Source: Desulfovibrionaceae bacterium (GTDB lineage: Bacteria; Desulfobacterota; Desulfovibrionia; Desulfovibrionales; Desulfovibrionaceae). From it: a stretch of 64,000 nucleotides of DNA. The notes under the pieces are model-generated. The model saw only the letters and a list, made by a program, of their open reading frames with translations, was not told the DNA's origin and made no database searches. Positions 27,191-42,367 of this stretch are shown here, piece after piece. Each line of letters starts with the position of its first letter. Position 1 is the stretch's first letter. The position numbers and the translations under genes are program-made. Location: assembly GCA_016932995.1 (NCBI GenBank), contig JAFGBU010000006.1:1-64000 (forward strand). Direction: 5' to 3'.

Positions 27191-28240
27191 CTACTCCGTT
27201 ATCCGGGCTATGACCGCCCCGGCCAGGACCTCGCCCGCCCGGGAGTAGACCGCGACCGCCTGGCCCGGGGCGGGCCTCGGCCGGGGCTCGAGGTACTCGA
27301 CCTCCAGGTCCGGGCCCCGGACCCGGACCCTGGCCGGCAGCGCCTTCTGGCGGTAGCGGGTCTGGACCAGGACCTCGGCCGGCCACAGGCCCGGGTCGAG
27401 CATGACGTTCACCTCCCGGGCCAGGCAGCCCCGGCAGAGCATCTCGGTCTTGGTCCCGACCACCAGGGTGTTTAAGGCCGGGTCCTTGTCCAGGACGTAC
27501 AAGGGCTCGGCGTGGGCTATGCCCAGGCCCCGGCGCTGGCCCTGGGTGTGCCGCCAAAGGCCCCGGTGCCCGCCGACGCGGGTCCCGTCCCTGAGCACGA
27601 CCCGGCCCGGGCCGGGCAAATCCATACCCCGGGCCAGCAAAAAGGCCCTGTAGTCGTCGCCGGGCACAAAGCAGATCTCCCGGCTGGCCGCGGCAAGGGG
27701 CGGGGCCAGGCCCCTGGGTCCGAGCCCGGCCGAGACCTCGGCCTTGGACCTCCGGGCCAGGGGGAACACGGCCCTGGCCAGGCGCTCCCTTGGCGCCAGG
27801 CACAGAAAGTAGCTCTGGTCCCTGGACGCGTCCCGGCCGCGCATAAGCAGGGGCCGTCCGTCCGGGCCCGGGCCCAGGGAGGCGAAATGCCCGCTGGCCA
27901 GGCCCCGGGCCCCGAGCCGCGACGCGGCCAGGTCCATGAACGCGCCGAACTTGATCTCCCGGTTGCAGGCCAGGCAGGGGTTGGGGGTCAGGCCCGCGGC
28001 GTATTGGGCCGCGAACCTTGCGACCACGCGCTGCTCGAACTCCCGGACCAGGTCCAGGACCTCGAAATCCACGCCCAGGCCCCGGCAGATCCGGGCAAGG
28101 TCCCGCTCCAGCGCGGCCCGGGCCGGATCAAGGGCCAAAAACCTGCCGTGGACCGCGACCAGGTCCCGGCCGGCCTCCTTGAGCAAGGCCAGGGCCAGGA
28201 GGCTGTCCCCGCCGCCGCTCAGCGCGACCGCCAGCCTCAT
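27191..28240 (-). CDS. mnmA: tRNA-specific 2-thiouridylase
   Basis: A 349-residue enzyme for the 2-thio group of mnm5s2U34 in tRNA. The PPi loop is SGGGDS (8-13) where most MnmA have SGGVDS. NPCLACN holds catalytic C89 and REICFVPGDDY holds C190, the persulfide cysteine. The middle and C-terminal beta-barrel domains are present; length is slightly short. Divergent from the C69 peptidase gene with a 185-nt gap. Confidence 0.9.
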   Translation of the reverse strand: MRLAVALSGGGDSLLALALLKEAGRDLVAVHGRFLALDPARAALERDLARICRGLGVDFEVLDLVREFEQRVVARFAAQYAAGLTPNPCLACNREIKFGAFMDLAASRLGARGLASGHFASLGPGPDGRPLLMRGRDASRDQSYFLCLAPRERLARAVFPLARRSKAEVSAGLGPRGLAPPLAAASREICFVPGDDYRAFLLARGMDLPGPGRVVLRDGTRVGGHRGLWRHTQGQRRGLGIAHAEPLYVLDKDPALNTLVVGTKTEMLCRGCLAREVNVMLDPGLWPAEVLVQTRYRQKALPARVRVRGPDLEVEYLEPRPRPAPGQAVAVYSRAGEVLAGAVIARITE

Positions 28241-28425
28241 CCCGCTGCCCCTGAAACGCTCATCGGATCATTCATCCGGGGCACAATGTCATTTCCAAGC
28301 CTGTTGGGCAAGGTCCGGCCGGGGCCGGAAAAAAACATGTTGAGATCAACGGGCAAGATGCTAGAAAAAAAGAATGCGCCCGGCTTAGCCGGGACGCCCG
28401 CGCAACCCCGAACCCGGAGCCAGCC

Positions 28426-30144
28426 ATGAAAAAGACCCTTTGCCTGCTGCTCGCGGCGCTTTTGACAACCGCCCTCGCCCAAATCCCGGCCCAGGCCTGC
28501 ACGACCATGATCGTGACCAAGGGCGCGAGCGCCGACGGCTCCATGATCGTGGCCCACTCGGACGACGACGAGCTCGGAGACCAGCGCGTCATCTTTGTCC
28601 CGGCCATGGACCACGAGCCCGGGGCCGAGCGGCCGGTGTACCGGGAGGGCTTCGCCTACCCCAGGCTGGTGGCCAAGGACCGCGGTCCGGGCTACGACAC
28701 CCCGGGCCGGGCCCAGAGCGAGATACTGGGCTACATCCCCCAGGTCCGGCACACCTACGCCTACTTCGACGGCAACTACGGGATCATGAACGAGCGCCAG
28801 CTGCTCATCGGCGAGTGCACCGACGGCGCGAAGTACGAGCCAAAGGCCCGGCCCAGGGCCGGAGACAACGAGCCCAGGCGGATGTTCTACAGCACCCAGC
28901 TCTCGCGCGTCGCCCTGGAGCGCTGCGAAAAGGCCGCGGACGCGGTCAGGCTCATGGGCCGGCTGATCGACGAGTACGGCTACTACGGCACGGGCGAGAC
29001 CCTCTTGGTGGCCGATGTCGACGAGGCCTGGGTCTTGGAGATGTGCGCCCTGCCGGATGAGACCCACCACTCGGCCTGGGTGGCCAAGAGGGTCCCGGAC
29101 GGCGAGTTCTTCGTGGCCGCCAACGAGTTCCGCATCCGGGAGATCAACAAGGACGACCCGGACACCCTGTACTCCAAACACCTGTTCCCGGGCCTCAAGA
29201 AGGTCGGCTGGTGGGGCCCGAAAAAGGGCGCCCTGGACTGGCTGAGGGCGGTGAGCAACGGCGAGTACAACCACCCCTACTACTCCCTGCGCCGGGTCTG
29301 GCGGGTCATGGACCGGGTCAATCCGGACCTGGCCCTGAATCCCTGGGTCGAGGACGGCTTCACCACGGCCTATCCGTTTTCCATAACACCGGCCAAGAAG
29401 ATCGAGGTGGCCGAGGTCTTCGCCCTGTACCGCGACCACTACGAGGGCACGCCCTTTGACCTGACCGCGGGCCTGGCCGCCGGGCCCTACGGCGAGCCCA
29501 ACCGCTTCGCCGGGCCCTACGAGGGCGGCCAGAACGACGTGTCCGACAAGAAGCCCGCGGGCGCGTGGGAGCGGCCGATCTCGGTCTACTACCAGGGCTA
29601 CACCTACGTCTGCCAGGCCCGGGGCTGGCTGCCCGACGCGATCGGCGGCCTGGCCTGGTTCGGGGTGGACGTGTCCTACACGACCTGCTTCGTCCCCTTT
29701 TACGCCGGGGTCAACGACCTGCCCAGGGCCTGGCAGATCGGCGACCCCCAGAAGTTCAGCCGCGAGCCCGCGTTCTGGGCCTTCAACCTGGTCAACAACT
29801 GGGCGCGCCTGAGCTTCAGGCGCATGACCCGAAACGACATCCTGCCCAGGCAGGCGGAGATAGAGGCCGCCGAGGCGGCCAAGACCCCGGAGATAGAGGC
29901 CGCGGCCATGGCCCTGTACAAAAAGGACCCGGTCCAGGCCAGGGCCTTTTTGACCAGGTTCTGCGCCAGGAACGCCGACCAGGTGCTCAGGACGTGGTGG
30001 GACCTGGCCGACGGGCTCATCGCCAAGTACTCGGACGGGTATGTCAACCTGCCGGGCAAGGCGGCCAGGGACGTCGGGTATCCGGCCTGGTGGCTCAAGT
30101 CCGCGGGCTACATGGACGGCCCGACCGGGTACGGCATGCGCTGA
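28426..30144 (+). CDS. Exported dipeptidase of family C69
   Basis: A 572-residue protein. The signal peptide (KKTLCLLLAALLTTALAQIPAQA) ends immediately before CTTMIVTKGAS, so cleavage exposes the N-terminal nucleophile cysteine typical of family C69 (PepD, Ntn-hydrolases). Following motifs such as ADGSMIVAHSDD and the W-rich middle (YHPYYSLRRVW-like, PYGEPNRFAGPYEGGQ) match secreted dipeptidases. It likely trims dipeptides in the periplasm. Could alternatively be a lipoprotein if the cysteine is lipidated. A strong terminator follows. Confidence 0.87.
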   Translation: MKKTLCLLLAALLTTALAQIPAQACTTMIVTKGASADGSMIVAHSDDDELGDQRVIFVPAMDHEPGAERPVYREGFAYPRLVAKDRGPGYDTPGRAQSEILGYIPQVRHTYAYFDGNYGIMNERQLLIGECTDGAKYEPKARPRAGDNEPRRMFYSTQLSRVALERCEKAADAVRLMGRLIDEYGYYGTGETLLVADVDEAWVLEMCALPDETHHSAWVAKRVPDGEFFVAANEFRIREINKDDPDTLYSKHLFPGLKKVGWWGPKKGALDWLRAVSNGEYNHPYYSLRRVWRVMDRVNPDLALNPWVEDGFTTAYPFSITPAKKIEVAEVFALYRDHYEGTPFDLTAGLAAGPYGEPNRFAGPYEGGQNDVSDKKPAGAWERPISVYYQGYTYVCQARGWLPDAIGGLAWFGVDVSYTTCFVPFYAGVNDLPRAWQIGDPQKFSREPAFWAFNLVNNWARLSFRRMTRNDILPRQAEIEAAEAAKTPEIEAAAMALYKKDPVQARAFLTRFCARNADQVLRTWWDLADGLIAKYSDGYVNLPGKAARDVGYPAWWLKSAGYMDGPTGYGMR

Positions 30145-30154
30145 GCTGAGGCCG

Positions 30155-30187
30155 AAAAAAAGGCCGGGCGAATGCCCGGCCTTTTTT
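30155..30187. terminator. Bidirectional rho-independent terminator
   Basis: GGCCGGGC (30162-30169) and GCCCGGCC (30174-30181) form an 8-bp stem around a 4-nt loop, with seven As on the left and six Ts on the right. It lies between the convergent C69 peptidase and gatA genes and can stop transcription from both sides. Confidence 0.9.
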
Positions 30188-30202
30188 CTTGGCGTATCGG
30201 CC

Positions 30203-31669
<1,467 letters not shown>

Positions 31670-31703
31670 GCGCGCAGCGCCTCCTGGTCTGATGCCCGCG
31701 GCC

Positions 31704-31988
31704 CTAGACGATCCTGGGCACGATGAAGAACCGGCCGTCGTTCTCCGGGGCGTTGGACAGGACCTCGTCCCTGGAGCAGTCCCTGGCCGTCCGGTCGCAC
31801 CTGAGCACGGTTGCGTGCTCCACCGGGCCGTACATGGGCTCGACCCCCTCGGTGTCCACCTCGGAGAGCTTGTCCATGTAGTCCAGGATGTCGTTGAACT
31901 GCTCGGCGAACTGCCCGACCTTGGCCGGGTCGATCTCCAGCCGGGCCAGGGCGGCGATCCTGGCCACCTCTTCCGGGCCTATCTTCAT
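31704..31988 (-). CDS. gatC: Asp/Glu-tRNA amidotransferase subunit C
   Basis: A 94-residue Gat[16 protein letters not shown] at the start, [22 protein letters not shown] in the middle and [12 protein letters not shown] at the end are standard. It stabilises GatA. GGAGG lies 9 nt before ATG 31988; the in-frame ATG at 31997 touches the same site and is less likely. Confidence 0.95.
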   Translation of the reverse strand: MKIGPEEVARIAALARLEIDPAKVGQFAEQFNDILDYMDKLSEVDTEGVEPMYGPVEHATVLRCDRTARDCSRDEVLSNAPENDGRFFIVPRIV

Positions 31989-32004
31989 GACAGACATCCT
32001 CCGG

Positions 32005-34041
32005 CTAGTCGTTGGTTGCGGGCCGGACAAGGGCCTTGGCGGCCTTTTCCTGGTCCATGCGCCGGCGGTAGGTCTCCTGCCTGCGCTGCCTGCGCTCCTT
32101 GGCCGCCTCTATGCCCGCGGCCAGGGCCGAGGGCTCGGCCAGGAACTTGCCGCCCCTGGCCGGGCTGAACAGATACAGGTCCTGGCTGGCCCGGCCGAAC
32201 GCGTCCCAGGTCAGGGGCGCCATGCCGAAGCGCATGTCCTGGGCGGCCCTTATGCGCTCGTTGACCATATCCGGGGTCCAGGCCGCCGGAAGCACACCGA
32301 GCCCGGCCGCGAAACGCACGAAGTCGAAGCCCAGGGCGACCCAGAAATCGGCCCCGCCCAGGCCCTCGGAGGTCAGGGTCTCCTGGAGCTCGGCGGCCCC
32401 GGGGCTGCCCGGCCACCAGGCCCCCGGGCACACGGCCAGGCGGAAGTACTGGCTGTCCAGGTCCTGGGACCTGTCCAGGGACCGGCTCCAGAGCTCGGTG
32501 CCCATGAGCAGCAGCTGGTCGGCCTCGTAGAAGAAGAAGTTGGAGACCAGGAGCTGGGCCTGGAACCAGCCGTCGGGCAGGAACACCGCCCCGAACCTGG
32601 GGCTGGGCAGGGGGGCCTCCTTGTTGTCCTGAAAGTCCGGGGGCACGTCCAGGATCTTGGCTATGCTCCTGCCCCACTCGGTGTGCTTGCCCGGCGGGTA
32701 GGACTCCGAGGCGCTGACCACCGCGCCCCGGTTCCGGGCCTCGTCCGCGAACAGCCGGCCCATGCGCAGCCCGAACTTCTCGTCCGGATACAGGACCGCC
32801 AGCCTGTCTATGCCCAGCCTGTCCAGGGCCAGGCCGAGCAGGGCCCGGACCTGGTCCCTGGGGCTGGAAAAAAACCTCCAGGCCCGGCGGCCCTCCTCGA
32901 CCTCGCCCAGCTCGGGCAAGAAGGCGAAAAAGGCCCGGCCGGACAAGAGCCGGGCCTCGATCTCCCGGAAGGCCTCGACCCTCAACGGGCCGCCGACCAC
33001 GGAGTAGTGGCCGGGCAGGCGCTCGATGCGCCCGGTCCAGCCCGGGACGTCGGTGTTCACGACCTTGATGTCCACGTCCTTTCCGGTCCCGGAAAGCAGC
33101 CACTGCGCCGCCCCGGCGCCCCTCAGTATCTTGCGGCCCACGGCCTGGTAGCGGCCGGTCAGGGGCAGGGCCAGGGCCAGGCCGACCCGGGGCACGCCGA
33201 AGCGCCGCTCCAGGTCATCGAGGGCCCGCCTCAGGTTCGCGGTCTCCACCAGCCCGGCCCCGGCCACCACGTCGCGCATGGTCCGCCAGGCCCCGGACCA
33301 GTTCGAGCGCCCCTCGGCCCGGCGCCTGGCCCGTTCGAAGAGCACCAGGTTAAAGGGGAAGTCGCGCTGGTTCTTGGAGGTCACGGCCTCGGACAGGGCC
33401 AGGACCTCCCTGTCGGCCATTGCGCTCAGCCGCCCGTAGGCCAGGGCCTCGAGCGAGGCCCGGGCCTCGATCCCCGGGGCCGTGGCCCAGGCCGCGGCCA
33501 GAAAGCTCAGGCCCAGGTCCGACCGGTCCCGCCTGCCGGACTCGGCCAGGTACCACAGGGCCGCCGAGTCCAGGGCCTGCCTGGACAGGCCCTGCTTGGT
33601 CAACATCCAGGACAGGTGCCTGTCCACGGCCTCGAACGAGTCCAGGCCGTCCAGGGTCTTCAGGCGCAAGAGGTTCCAGTCCGCTCCGTCCTTGGACCCG
33701 GGCGACATCTGGGCCCAGCCGTCCAGGGCCAGCCTGGCCTGGTGCAGATGCCCGGCCCCGAAGGCGCTCCGGGCCAGGCGCTCCATGACCGGGCCGCGCT
33801 CGGTCAGCGGCAGGTCCGGCCGCTCCGAGAGCCGGAGGTAAAAGAGCTCGCTCTTGGGGAAGTTGCCCTGCCTGAAGGCCGCGTCGGCCTCGGAGAGCAG
33901 CTCCGAGGTGCCCAGGCCGCCGGCGGTCTTGATCTCGGCCGGGGTCCAGACCCTGGCCTTGCAGGACAAGACCAGGCAGGCCAGGACCGCCAGGACGATC
34001 ATGGCCCGCCACGGGGAGGGGCTGGGGCGGGAGTCGATCAT
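32005..34041 (-). CDS. LppC/LpoA-like lipoprotein, penicillin-binding-protein activator family
   Basis: A 678-residue protein with a lipoprotein signal ([12 protein letters not shown], lipobox cysteine C27). An N-terminal TPR-like helical domain (about 50-280) is followed by a periplasmic-binding-protein fold (about 285-600, [24 protein letters not shown]). This layout is that of LpoA/LppC, outer-membrane activators of PBP1A, although substrate-binding ABC components share the second fold. It ends in a highly charged tail and sits directly upstream of gatC in the same direction. Confidence 0.78.
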   Translation of the reverse strand: MIDSRPSPSPWRAMIVLAVLACLVLSCKARVWTPAEIKTAGGLGTSELLSEADAAFRQGNFPKSELFYLRLSERPDLPLTERGPVMERLARSAFGAGHLHQARLALDGWAQMSPGSKDGADWNLLRLKTLDGLDSFEAVDRHLSWMLTKQGLSRQALDSAALWYLAESGRRDRSDLGLSFLAAAWATAPGIEARASLEALAYGRLSAMADREVLALSEAVTSKNQRDFPFNLVLFERARRRAEGRSNWSGAWRTMRDVVAGAGLVETANLRRALDDLERRFGVPRVGLALALPLTGRYQAVGRKILRGAGAAQWLLSGTGKDVDIKVVNTDVPGWTGRIERLPGHYSVVGGPLRVEAFREIEARLLSGRAFFAFLPELGEVEEGRRAWRFFSSPRDQVRALLGLALDRLGIDRLAVLYPDEKFGLRMGRLFADEARNRGAVVSASESYPPGKHTEWGRSIAKILDVPPDFQDNKEAPLPSPRFGAVFLPDGWFQAQLLVSNFFFYEADQLLLMGTELWSRSLDRSQDLDSQYFRLAVCPGAWWPGSPGAAELQETLTSEGLGGADFWVALGFDFVRFAAGLGVLPAAWTPDMVNERIRAAQDMRFGMAPLTWDAFGRASQDLYLFSPARGGKFLAEPSALAAGIEAAKERRQRRQETYRRRMDQEKAAKALVRPATND

Positions 34042-34074
34042 ATGACGCTGTTCCTCTTCATTGCGGAGCGGCGC

Positions 34075-34108
34075 AAAAAAGCCCGGCCCGCCTGATCGCG
34101 GGCCGGGC
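34075..34108 (-). terminator. Rho-independent terminator of dnaK
   Basis: On the minus strand a perfect 11-bp GC stem (34081-34091 with 34098-34108, 6-nt loop) is followed by six Ts. It is 50 nt past the dnaK stop and separates the chaperone unit from the LppC-gat unit. Confidence 0.9.
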
Positions 34109-34157
34109 TAAGCTACATGTCTTGGGACCGCATGGCAAGGCCGGGCGGATGTCCCGG

Positions 34158-36065
<1,908 letters not shown>

Positions 36066-36156
36066 TATTCAATCCTCCTGGATTCAGTGCCCCTGAAGTG
36101 GGGTTCAAATAAGACCGCGTTCAAAAAAGTAAAGCCCAAAGAGGCCTTTTCCCGGC

Positions 36157-36726
36157 TCACTGCCGGACCAGGACCTTGGCCGGCCTAAGCAGCCTGCCCC
36201 TGAGCAGATAGCCCTTCTGGACCACCCGGGCCACGTGGCCCTCGGGCACGTCCGCGTCCGGGGCCACGCCCACGGCCTCGTGGACCTGCGGGTCAAAGGC
36301 CTGCCCGGGCTCGCCGGCCCGCTCCAGGCCGTGCCTCCTCAGGGTGTCCAGAAAGACGCTCCTGGTCATGTCCACGCCCTGGATGAAGTCCCGGCAGCCC
36401 TCAAGGCCCTCGGCGTGGGCCAGGGCCAGGTCCAGGTTGTCCAGCACGGGCAGAAGGTCGGCCAAAACCGACTCGGCCGCGTACCGGCGCGTCTCCTCGG
36501 CCTCCCGCAAAAGGCGCTTGCGCAGGTTCTCGCCGTCCGCCAGGGACCTGAGCCGGATGTCCTCGGCCTCGCGCATGACCTCGCACCCGGGGCAGACATT
36601 CTCCCTGCACAGGGCTGAAAGGTCGTCGACACTCAGTTCCCGGCCCAGGGCCTCGGCCTCGGGCTCCTTGTGAGTGGGCTCCTCGCGCCTGGGCTCCGGC
36701 TCATTGCCTCTGTCTTTGTCGGTCAT
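36157..36726 (-). CDS. grpE: Nucleotide exchange factor GrpE
   Basis: A 189-residue GrpE releasing ADP from DnaK. The coiled-coil region (EAEDIRLRSLADGENLRKRLLREAEE) and the C-terminal beta domain with FDPQVHEAVGVAPD, then VVQKGYLLRGRLLRPAKVLV are typical. Unusual is a C40-x4-C45-x2-C48 cysteine set just before the coiled coil, which could bind metal or respond to redox state. ATG 36726 is chosen for GGAG upstream and codon bias. Confidence 0.92.
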   Translation of the reverse strand: MTDKDRGNEPEPRREEPTHKEPEAEALGRELSVDDLSALCRENVCPGCEVMREAEDIRLRSLADGENLRKRLLREAEETRRYAAESVLADLLPVLDNLDLALAHAEGLEGCRDFIQGVDMTRSVFLDTLRRHGLERAGEPGQAFDPQVHEAVGVAPDADVPEGHVARVVQKGYLLRGRLLRPAKVLVRQ

Positions 36727-36746
36727 CTTAGCTCCGCTCGGTCTTG

Positions 36747-36809
36747 AAAAAAATCGAGCGCCAAAGGCGCGCTGGTTTTTTTGAGTAAGCACTCACAAGT
36801 GGTTGTCAA
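36747..36809 (-). promoter_or_regulatory. grpE leader: terminator-like hairpin and inverted repeat
   Basis: Reading on the minus strand: TTGACA (36809-36804), then the inverted repeat TGAGT-AAGC-ACTCA (36782-36795), then a hairpin GCGCC-AAA-GGCGC (36758-36770) with a T-run on each strand's exit side. The hairpin can end the clpB-aminopeptidase transcript and also lies inside the grpE leader. The repeat resembles an operator but is neither CIRCE nor HAIR. Confidence 0.45.
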
Positions 36810-36831
36810 CAGCCCCGAGCCCGACCGAGGC

Positions 36832-38033
36832 CTAAAGCCTGAACTCCCCGTTCTCGTACACCAGCCGCTTCTTGCCCCCGGCCAGGGCCGCGGTCACGGA
36901 CTTGGGCTCGGTGTTGACCAGGTCCCAGTGCATGGCCGAGGCGTTGAACCCGAGCTGGGCGCCCATCTCCGGGGTGAGTATCTCGGCCGGACCGGAAAAG
37001 CTCTCGGGCAGGGCCGCGCCCAGGGCGATGTGGCAGCTCCCGGACTCGCCGCCCAGGTTCTCGTCCAGCAGGGTGTGGGCCATGAACCTGTCCACCAGGG
37101 ACAGGTGCCTGACCGTGAGCGAGAACTCGCCGACGCGCCTGGCCCCGCCGTCCGAGGACAGCCTGGAAAGGAAGAACCCGGACCCCCTGGCCGCCTCGAC
37201 GCTCAGCGCCACGCCGTCGTGAAACTCCAGGCGCACGCCCTGGACCAGCCGGCCCATGCACAGGCAGGGCTGGTCCGCGAAGTACACCCCCCTGACCCCG
37301 CGCCAGTCCGGGGACACATAGACCTCGCAGGCCGGGATGTTCCGGCCGGTGAAGCCCACGAACCTCCGGTTCCTGCCCGGCTCGACCGTAAGGTCCACGC
37401 GGCTCGAACGGACGTGGAAGCCCACGGCCCCAAGCCCGTCCAGCCAGGCGCAGATCTCGGCCAGCTCGCGCTTCAGGTTGCGCCACTGCCTGATCGGCTC
37501 GGGCATCCTCAGGCAGCAGGCCCTCATGACCCGGTCGGCGTACTCCTCCGGGCTCATGCCGCTGGCCGCGGCCAGGGCCTCGGTGGGGTACAGGCACACG
37601 GTCCAGCCCAGCGCGCCGCTGCGCCTGCGCCGCTCCAGGGACTGGTCCAGGGGCCTGCGGGCCTGCCCGGCCTCGTCCATGTTCCTGGGGTCCACGCCCT
37701 GGAGGTGGAAGAGGTGCTCCGGGGCCAGGATCGTGGCCACGGCCGAGGCCCGGCGCAGAAGCTCCTCCTGGCCCGGGTCCTGGAACATGAGCTGGGCGAA
37801 GCTGGCGTTCCTGTAGAGCTCGTTCTCCATGGCCGCGGTGGGCCTCGCGACCATGACCGGCCTCATGTGCGCGTCCAGGAGCTTGGCGTACAGGGCCTCG
37901 GCCAGGGGCACGCCCGGCAAATCGAAGCGCACGGCCACTATGTCGCCCTTTTCAAGGGGCTCGCGCCTGGACTCGTTCAGGGCCCAGAAAAGGACCTCGG
38001 CGTAGTTCTCCAGGTCCTGATTGTCGACAACGA

Positions 38034-38037
<4 letters not shown>
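36832..38037 (-). CDS. Aminopeptidase of family M29 (AmpS-like)
   Basis: A 401-residue metallo-aminopeptidase. [15 protein letters not shown] (E238) corresponds to the family's N-P-x-G/C-E-V motif, and [20 protein letters not shown] plus a distal MHWDLV supply other metal ligands. It removes N-terminal residues in the cytoplasm. The start overlaps clpB by 4 nt, so peptide trimming is coupled to disaggregation. Confidence 0.82.
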
Positions 38038-40655
<2,618 letters not shown>

Positions 40656-40694
40656 GTATGTTCGCTCCTTGATTCGCGATCCTGCTCCCGGCGG

Positions 40695-41030
40695 CTAGAG
40701 CAGCCGGCGCAGCTCGCGGATGTCCTTTTCCAGAATCTCGATGCGTTCGAGCAGGTCCACGATGATGCTCCCGCCGCTGAACGAGACCTCCAGGTCCCGG
40801 CAGAGCCGCAGCAGCTTCTGTATCCGGTACACGTCCCGCTGCCTGAAAAGGTACTGCTCGCTGCTCGTGACCACCGGCTCGATCCAGCCCATGTCCAAGA
40901 GCTGGGCCATGTCCGAGGGCGATATCCGGGTGGTCTCCACGAGCTGGGACCAGGCCACCAGCTCCGAATTCTTGGGCAGGCCCCCGGGGGCCTGGTTCTG
41001 GACCGAACCGCCTCTGTCCTTCCGGGTCAT
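40695..41030 (-). CDS. MerR-like / CbpM-type chaperone modulator
   Basis: A 111-residue protein: a winged-helix region (VETTRISPSDMAQLLDMGWIEPV, then YLFRQRDVYRIQKLLRLCRDLEVS) and a leucine-rich C-terminal helix (DLLERIEILEKDIRELRRLL). It resembles CbpM, which inhibits CbpA, and HspR-like MerR regulators. The gene lies 18 nt after cbpA and 39 nt before clpB, which supports either a direct J-protein modulator or a heat-shock repressor. No HAIR operator was found upstream of cbpA. Confidence 0.75.
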   Translation of the reverse strand: MTRKDRGGSVQNQAPGGLPKNSELVAWSQLVETTRISPSDMAQLLDMGWIEPVVTSSEQYLFRQRDVYRIQKLLRLCRDLEVSFSGGSIIVDLLERIEILEKDIRELRRLL

Positions 41031-41048
41031 CTCGAGCAGCCTCTCGTG

Positions 41049-42023
41049 TTAATCGTTCCTGGGCTTGAAGTCCGACTTGTCCGCCAACTGCCGCCAGAGC
41101 CTTTCCTGCTCCTCGTTAAGCCCGGCCGGGGTCTTGATCATCACCCGGACTATCTGGTCGCCGCGCTCCTCTCCGCTGCCCAGGCCCCGGCCCTTGAGCT
41201 TGAACTTCTTGCCGCTGCCCGTGCCGGCCGGGACCTTTAGGTCCACCGCCCCGTCCAGGGTCTGGACCCTGACCGTGGCCCCGAGGGCCGCCTCCCAGGG
41301 CGCCAGGGGCAGGTCCAGGACCAGGTCCGCGCCCCGGACCTTGAACCTCGGGTGGGGCAGTATCCTCAGCTTGAGGTACAAATCCCCGGCCGGGCCTCCG
41401 CCAAGGCCCGGATTGCCCTGGCCGCTCAGCCGGATGCGCTGGCCGTCCTTGACCCCGGCCGGGATCTTGACCGACAGGGTCTTGGTGCGCAGGCTGGGCC
41501 GGTTGTCCGGGCCCAGGGCCTGCTCCTGGAGGCTCACGGACCTGTCCCCGCCGTGATAGGCGTCCTCCAGGCCGATCTCGAACACGGCCTCGGAGTCGGC
41601 CCCGCGCCTGGGCCGCGGCCTGAACTCCCGGCCCCCGCCGAAGCCGGTCCCGAAGCCCGCGCCGCCGCCGAACAGGGTCTCGAAGAAGTCGCTGAAGCCC
41701 GTGGCCTCGAAACCGCCCGCGCCTCCCCCGCCCGGGCCGCCGAAATGAAAACGCGCGTTCTCGAACCCCGACGGGCGCTGGAAGTTCTGTCCGTCCTGCC
41801 AGCCCGGGCCGAGGGTGTCGTACATCCTGCGCTTCTCGGGGTCCTTGAGGACCTCGTTGGCCTCGTTGAGCTCCTTGAACCTGGCCTCGGCGTCCTTGTC
41901 CCCGGGGTTCAGGTCCGGGTGGTGCTTCCGGGCCAGCCTCTTGAAGGCCTTGGAGATGTCTTCCTTGGAGGCGTCCTTGGAAACCCCGAGTATCTTGTAA
42001 TAGTCCTTGTACTTGACGCTCAT
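41049..42023 (-). CDS. cbpA: DnaJ-class co-chaperone CbpA
   Basis: A 324-residue type II J-protein: J domain with HHPDLN (HPD motif), then a G/F-rich stretch (about 92-135), then two C-terminal beta domains. It lacks the zinc-finger CxxCxGxG repeats of DnaJ, so CbpA fits better. It stimulates DnaK ATPase. First gene of the cbpA-cbpM-clpB-M29 unit. Confidence 0.93.
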   Translation of the reverse strand: MSVKYKDYYKILGVSKDASKEDISKAFKRLARKHHPDLNPGDKDAEARFKELNEANEVLKDPEKRRMYDTLGPGWQDGQNFQRPSGFENARFHFGGPGGGGAGGFEATGFSDFFETLFGGGAGFGTGFGGGREFRPRPRRGADSEAVFEIGLEDAYHGGDRSVSLQEQALGPDNRPSLRTKTLSVKIPAGVKDGQRIRLSGQGNPGLGGGPAGDLYLKLRILPHPRFKVRGADLVLDLPLAPWEAALGATVRVQTLDGAVDLKVPAGTGSGKKFKLKGRGLGSGEERGDQIVRVMIKTPAGLNEEQERLWRQLADKSDFKPRND

Positions 42024-42202
42024 GTCTGTGCGGCTCCCAGGCAGCGGCCCGAACCGGCCGCCGCGCCAGTATGAAGAGTTAATTAGAAAACCGCCTTAGT
42101 CAAGCCGGGCCGGGCGCAGACAATTGAGCGCCCAAACCCGCGGGACGGACGGGAGAATGTCCGCGGCCGGACGCGGGCGCAAGGAGGCGGGAGCGTCCGG
42201 GC
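42024..42202. other. cbpA upstream region
   Basis: On the minus strand an AT-rich segment contains CTTGACT (42104-42098) followed about 12 nt later by TAATTA, which could be part of a heat-shock or housekeeping promoter but has poor spacing. No CIRCE (TTAGCACTC-N9-GAGTGCTAA) is present. Confidence 0.3.
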
Positions 42203-42367
42203 TCAGGGCCCCGGGATGCGGTGTTCCTTGTTGCTCGGGTCGTAGGAGTAGCGGCAGGGCCTCTTTGTGCGGGACACGAAGATCAGCGCCGCCCCGAACA
42301 ACGCCGGGGTGTTGCCCGGGCCAAAGTCAGGGTCGGCTCGAACCGAGGGCGTTGTCCCTGACCGGAA
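42203..42367 (-). CDS. Possible small protein or 3' extension downstream of coaE
   Basis: Immediately after the TGA of the rluD-coaE gene, the same frame stays open for 54 codons to a TGA at 42203. From the residues DPDFGPGNTPALFGAAL onward nearly every third base is G or C, like real genes here; the protein ends NKEHRIPGP. No ATG or clear ribosome site starts it; TTG or GTG codons exist inside. It may be a short gene, a decayed fragment, or chance. Confidence 0.3.
   Translation of the reverse strand, partial: FRSGTTPSVRADPDFGPGNTPALFGAALIFVSRTKRPCRYSYDPSNKEHRIPGP

Noticed and set aside
36782-36809. CIRCE element before grpE
   Set aside because: GAGTGCTTA resembles a half-site, but the partner TTAGCACTC nine bases away is absent.
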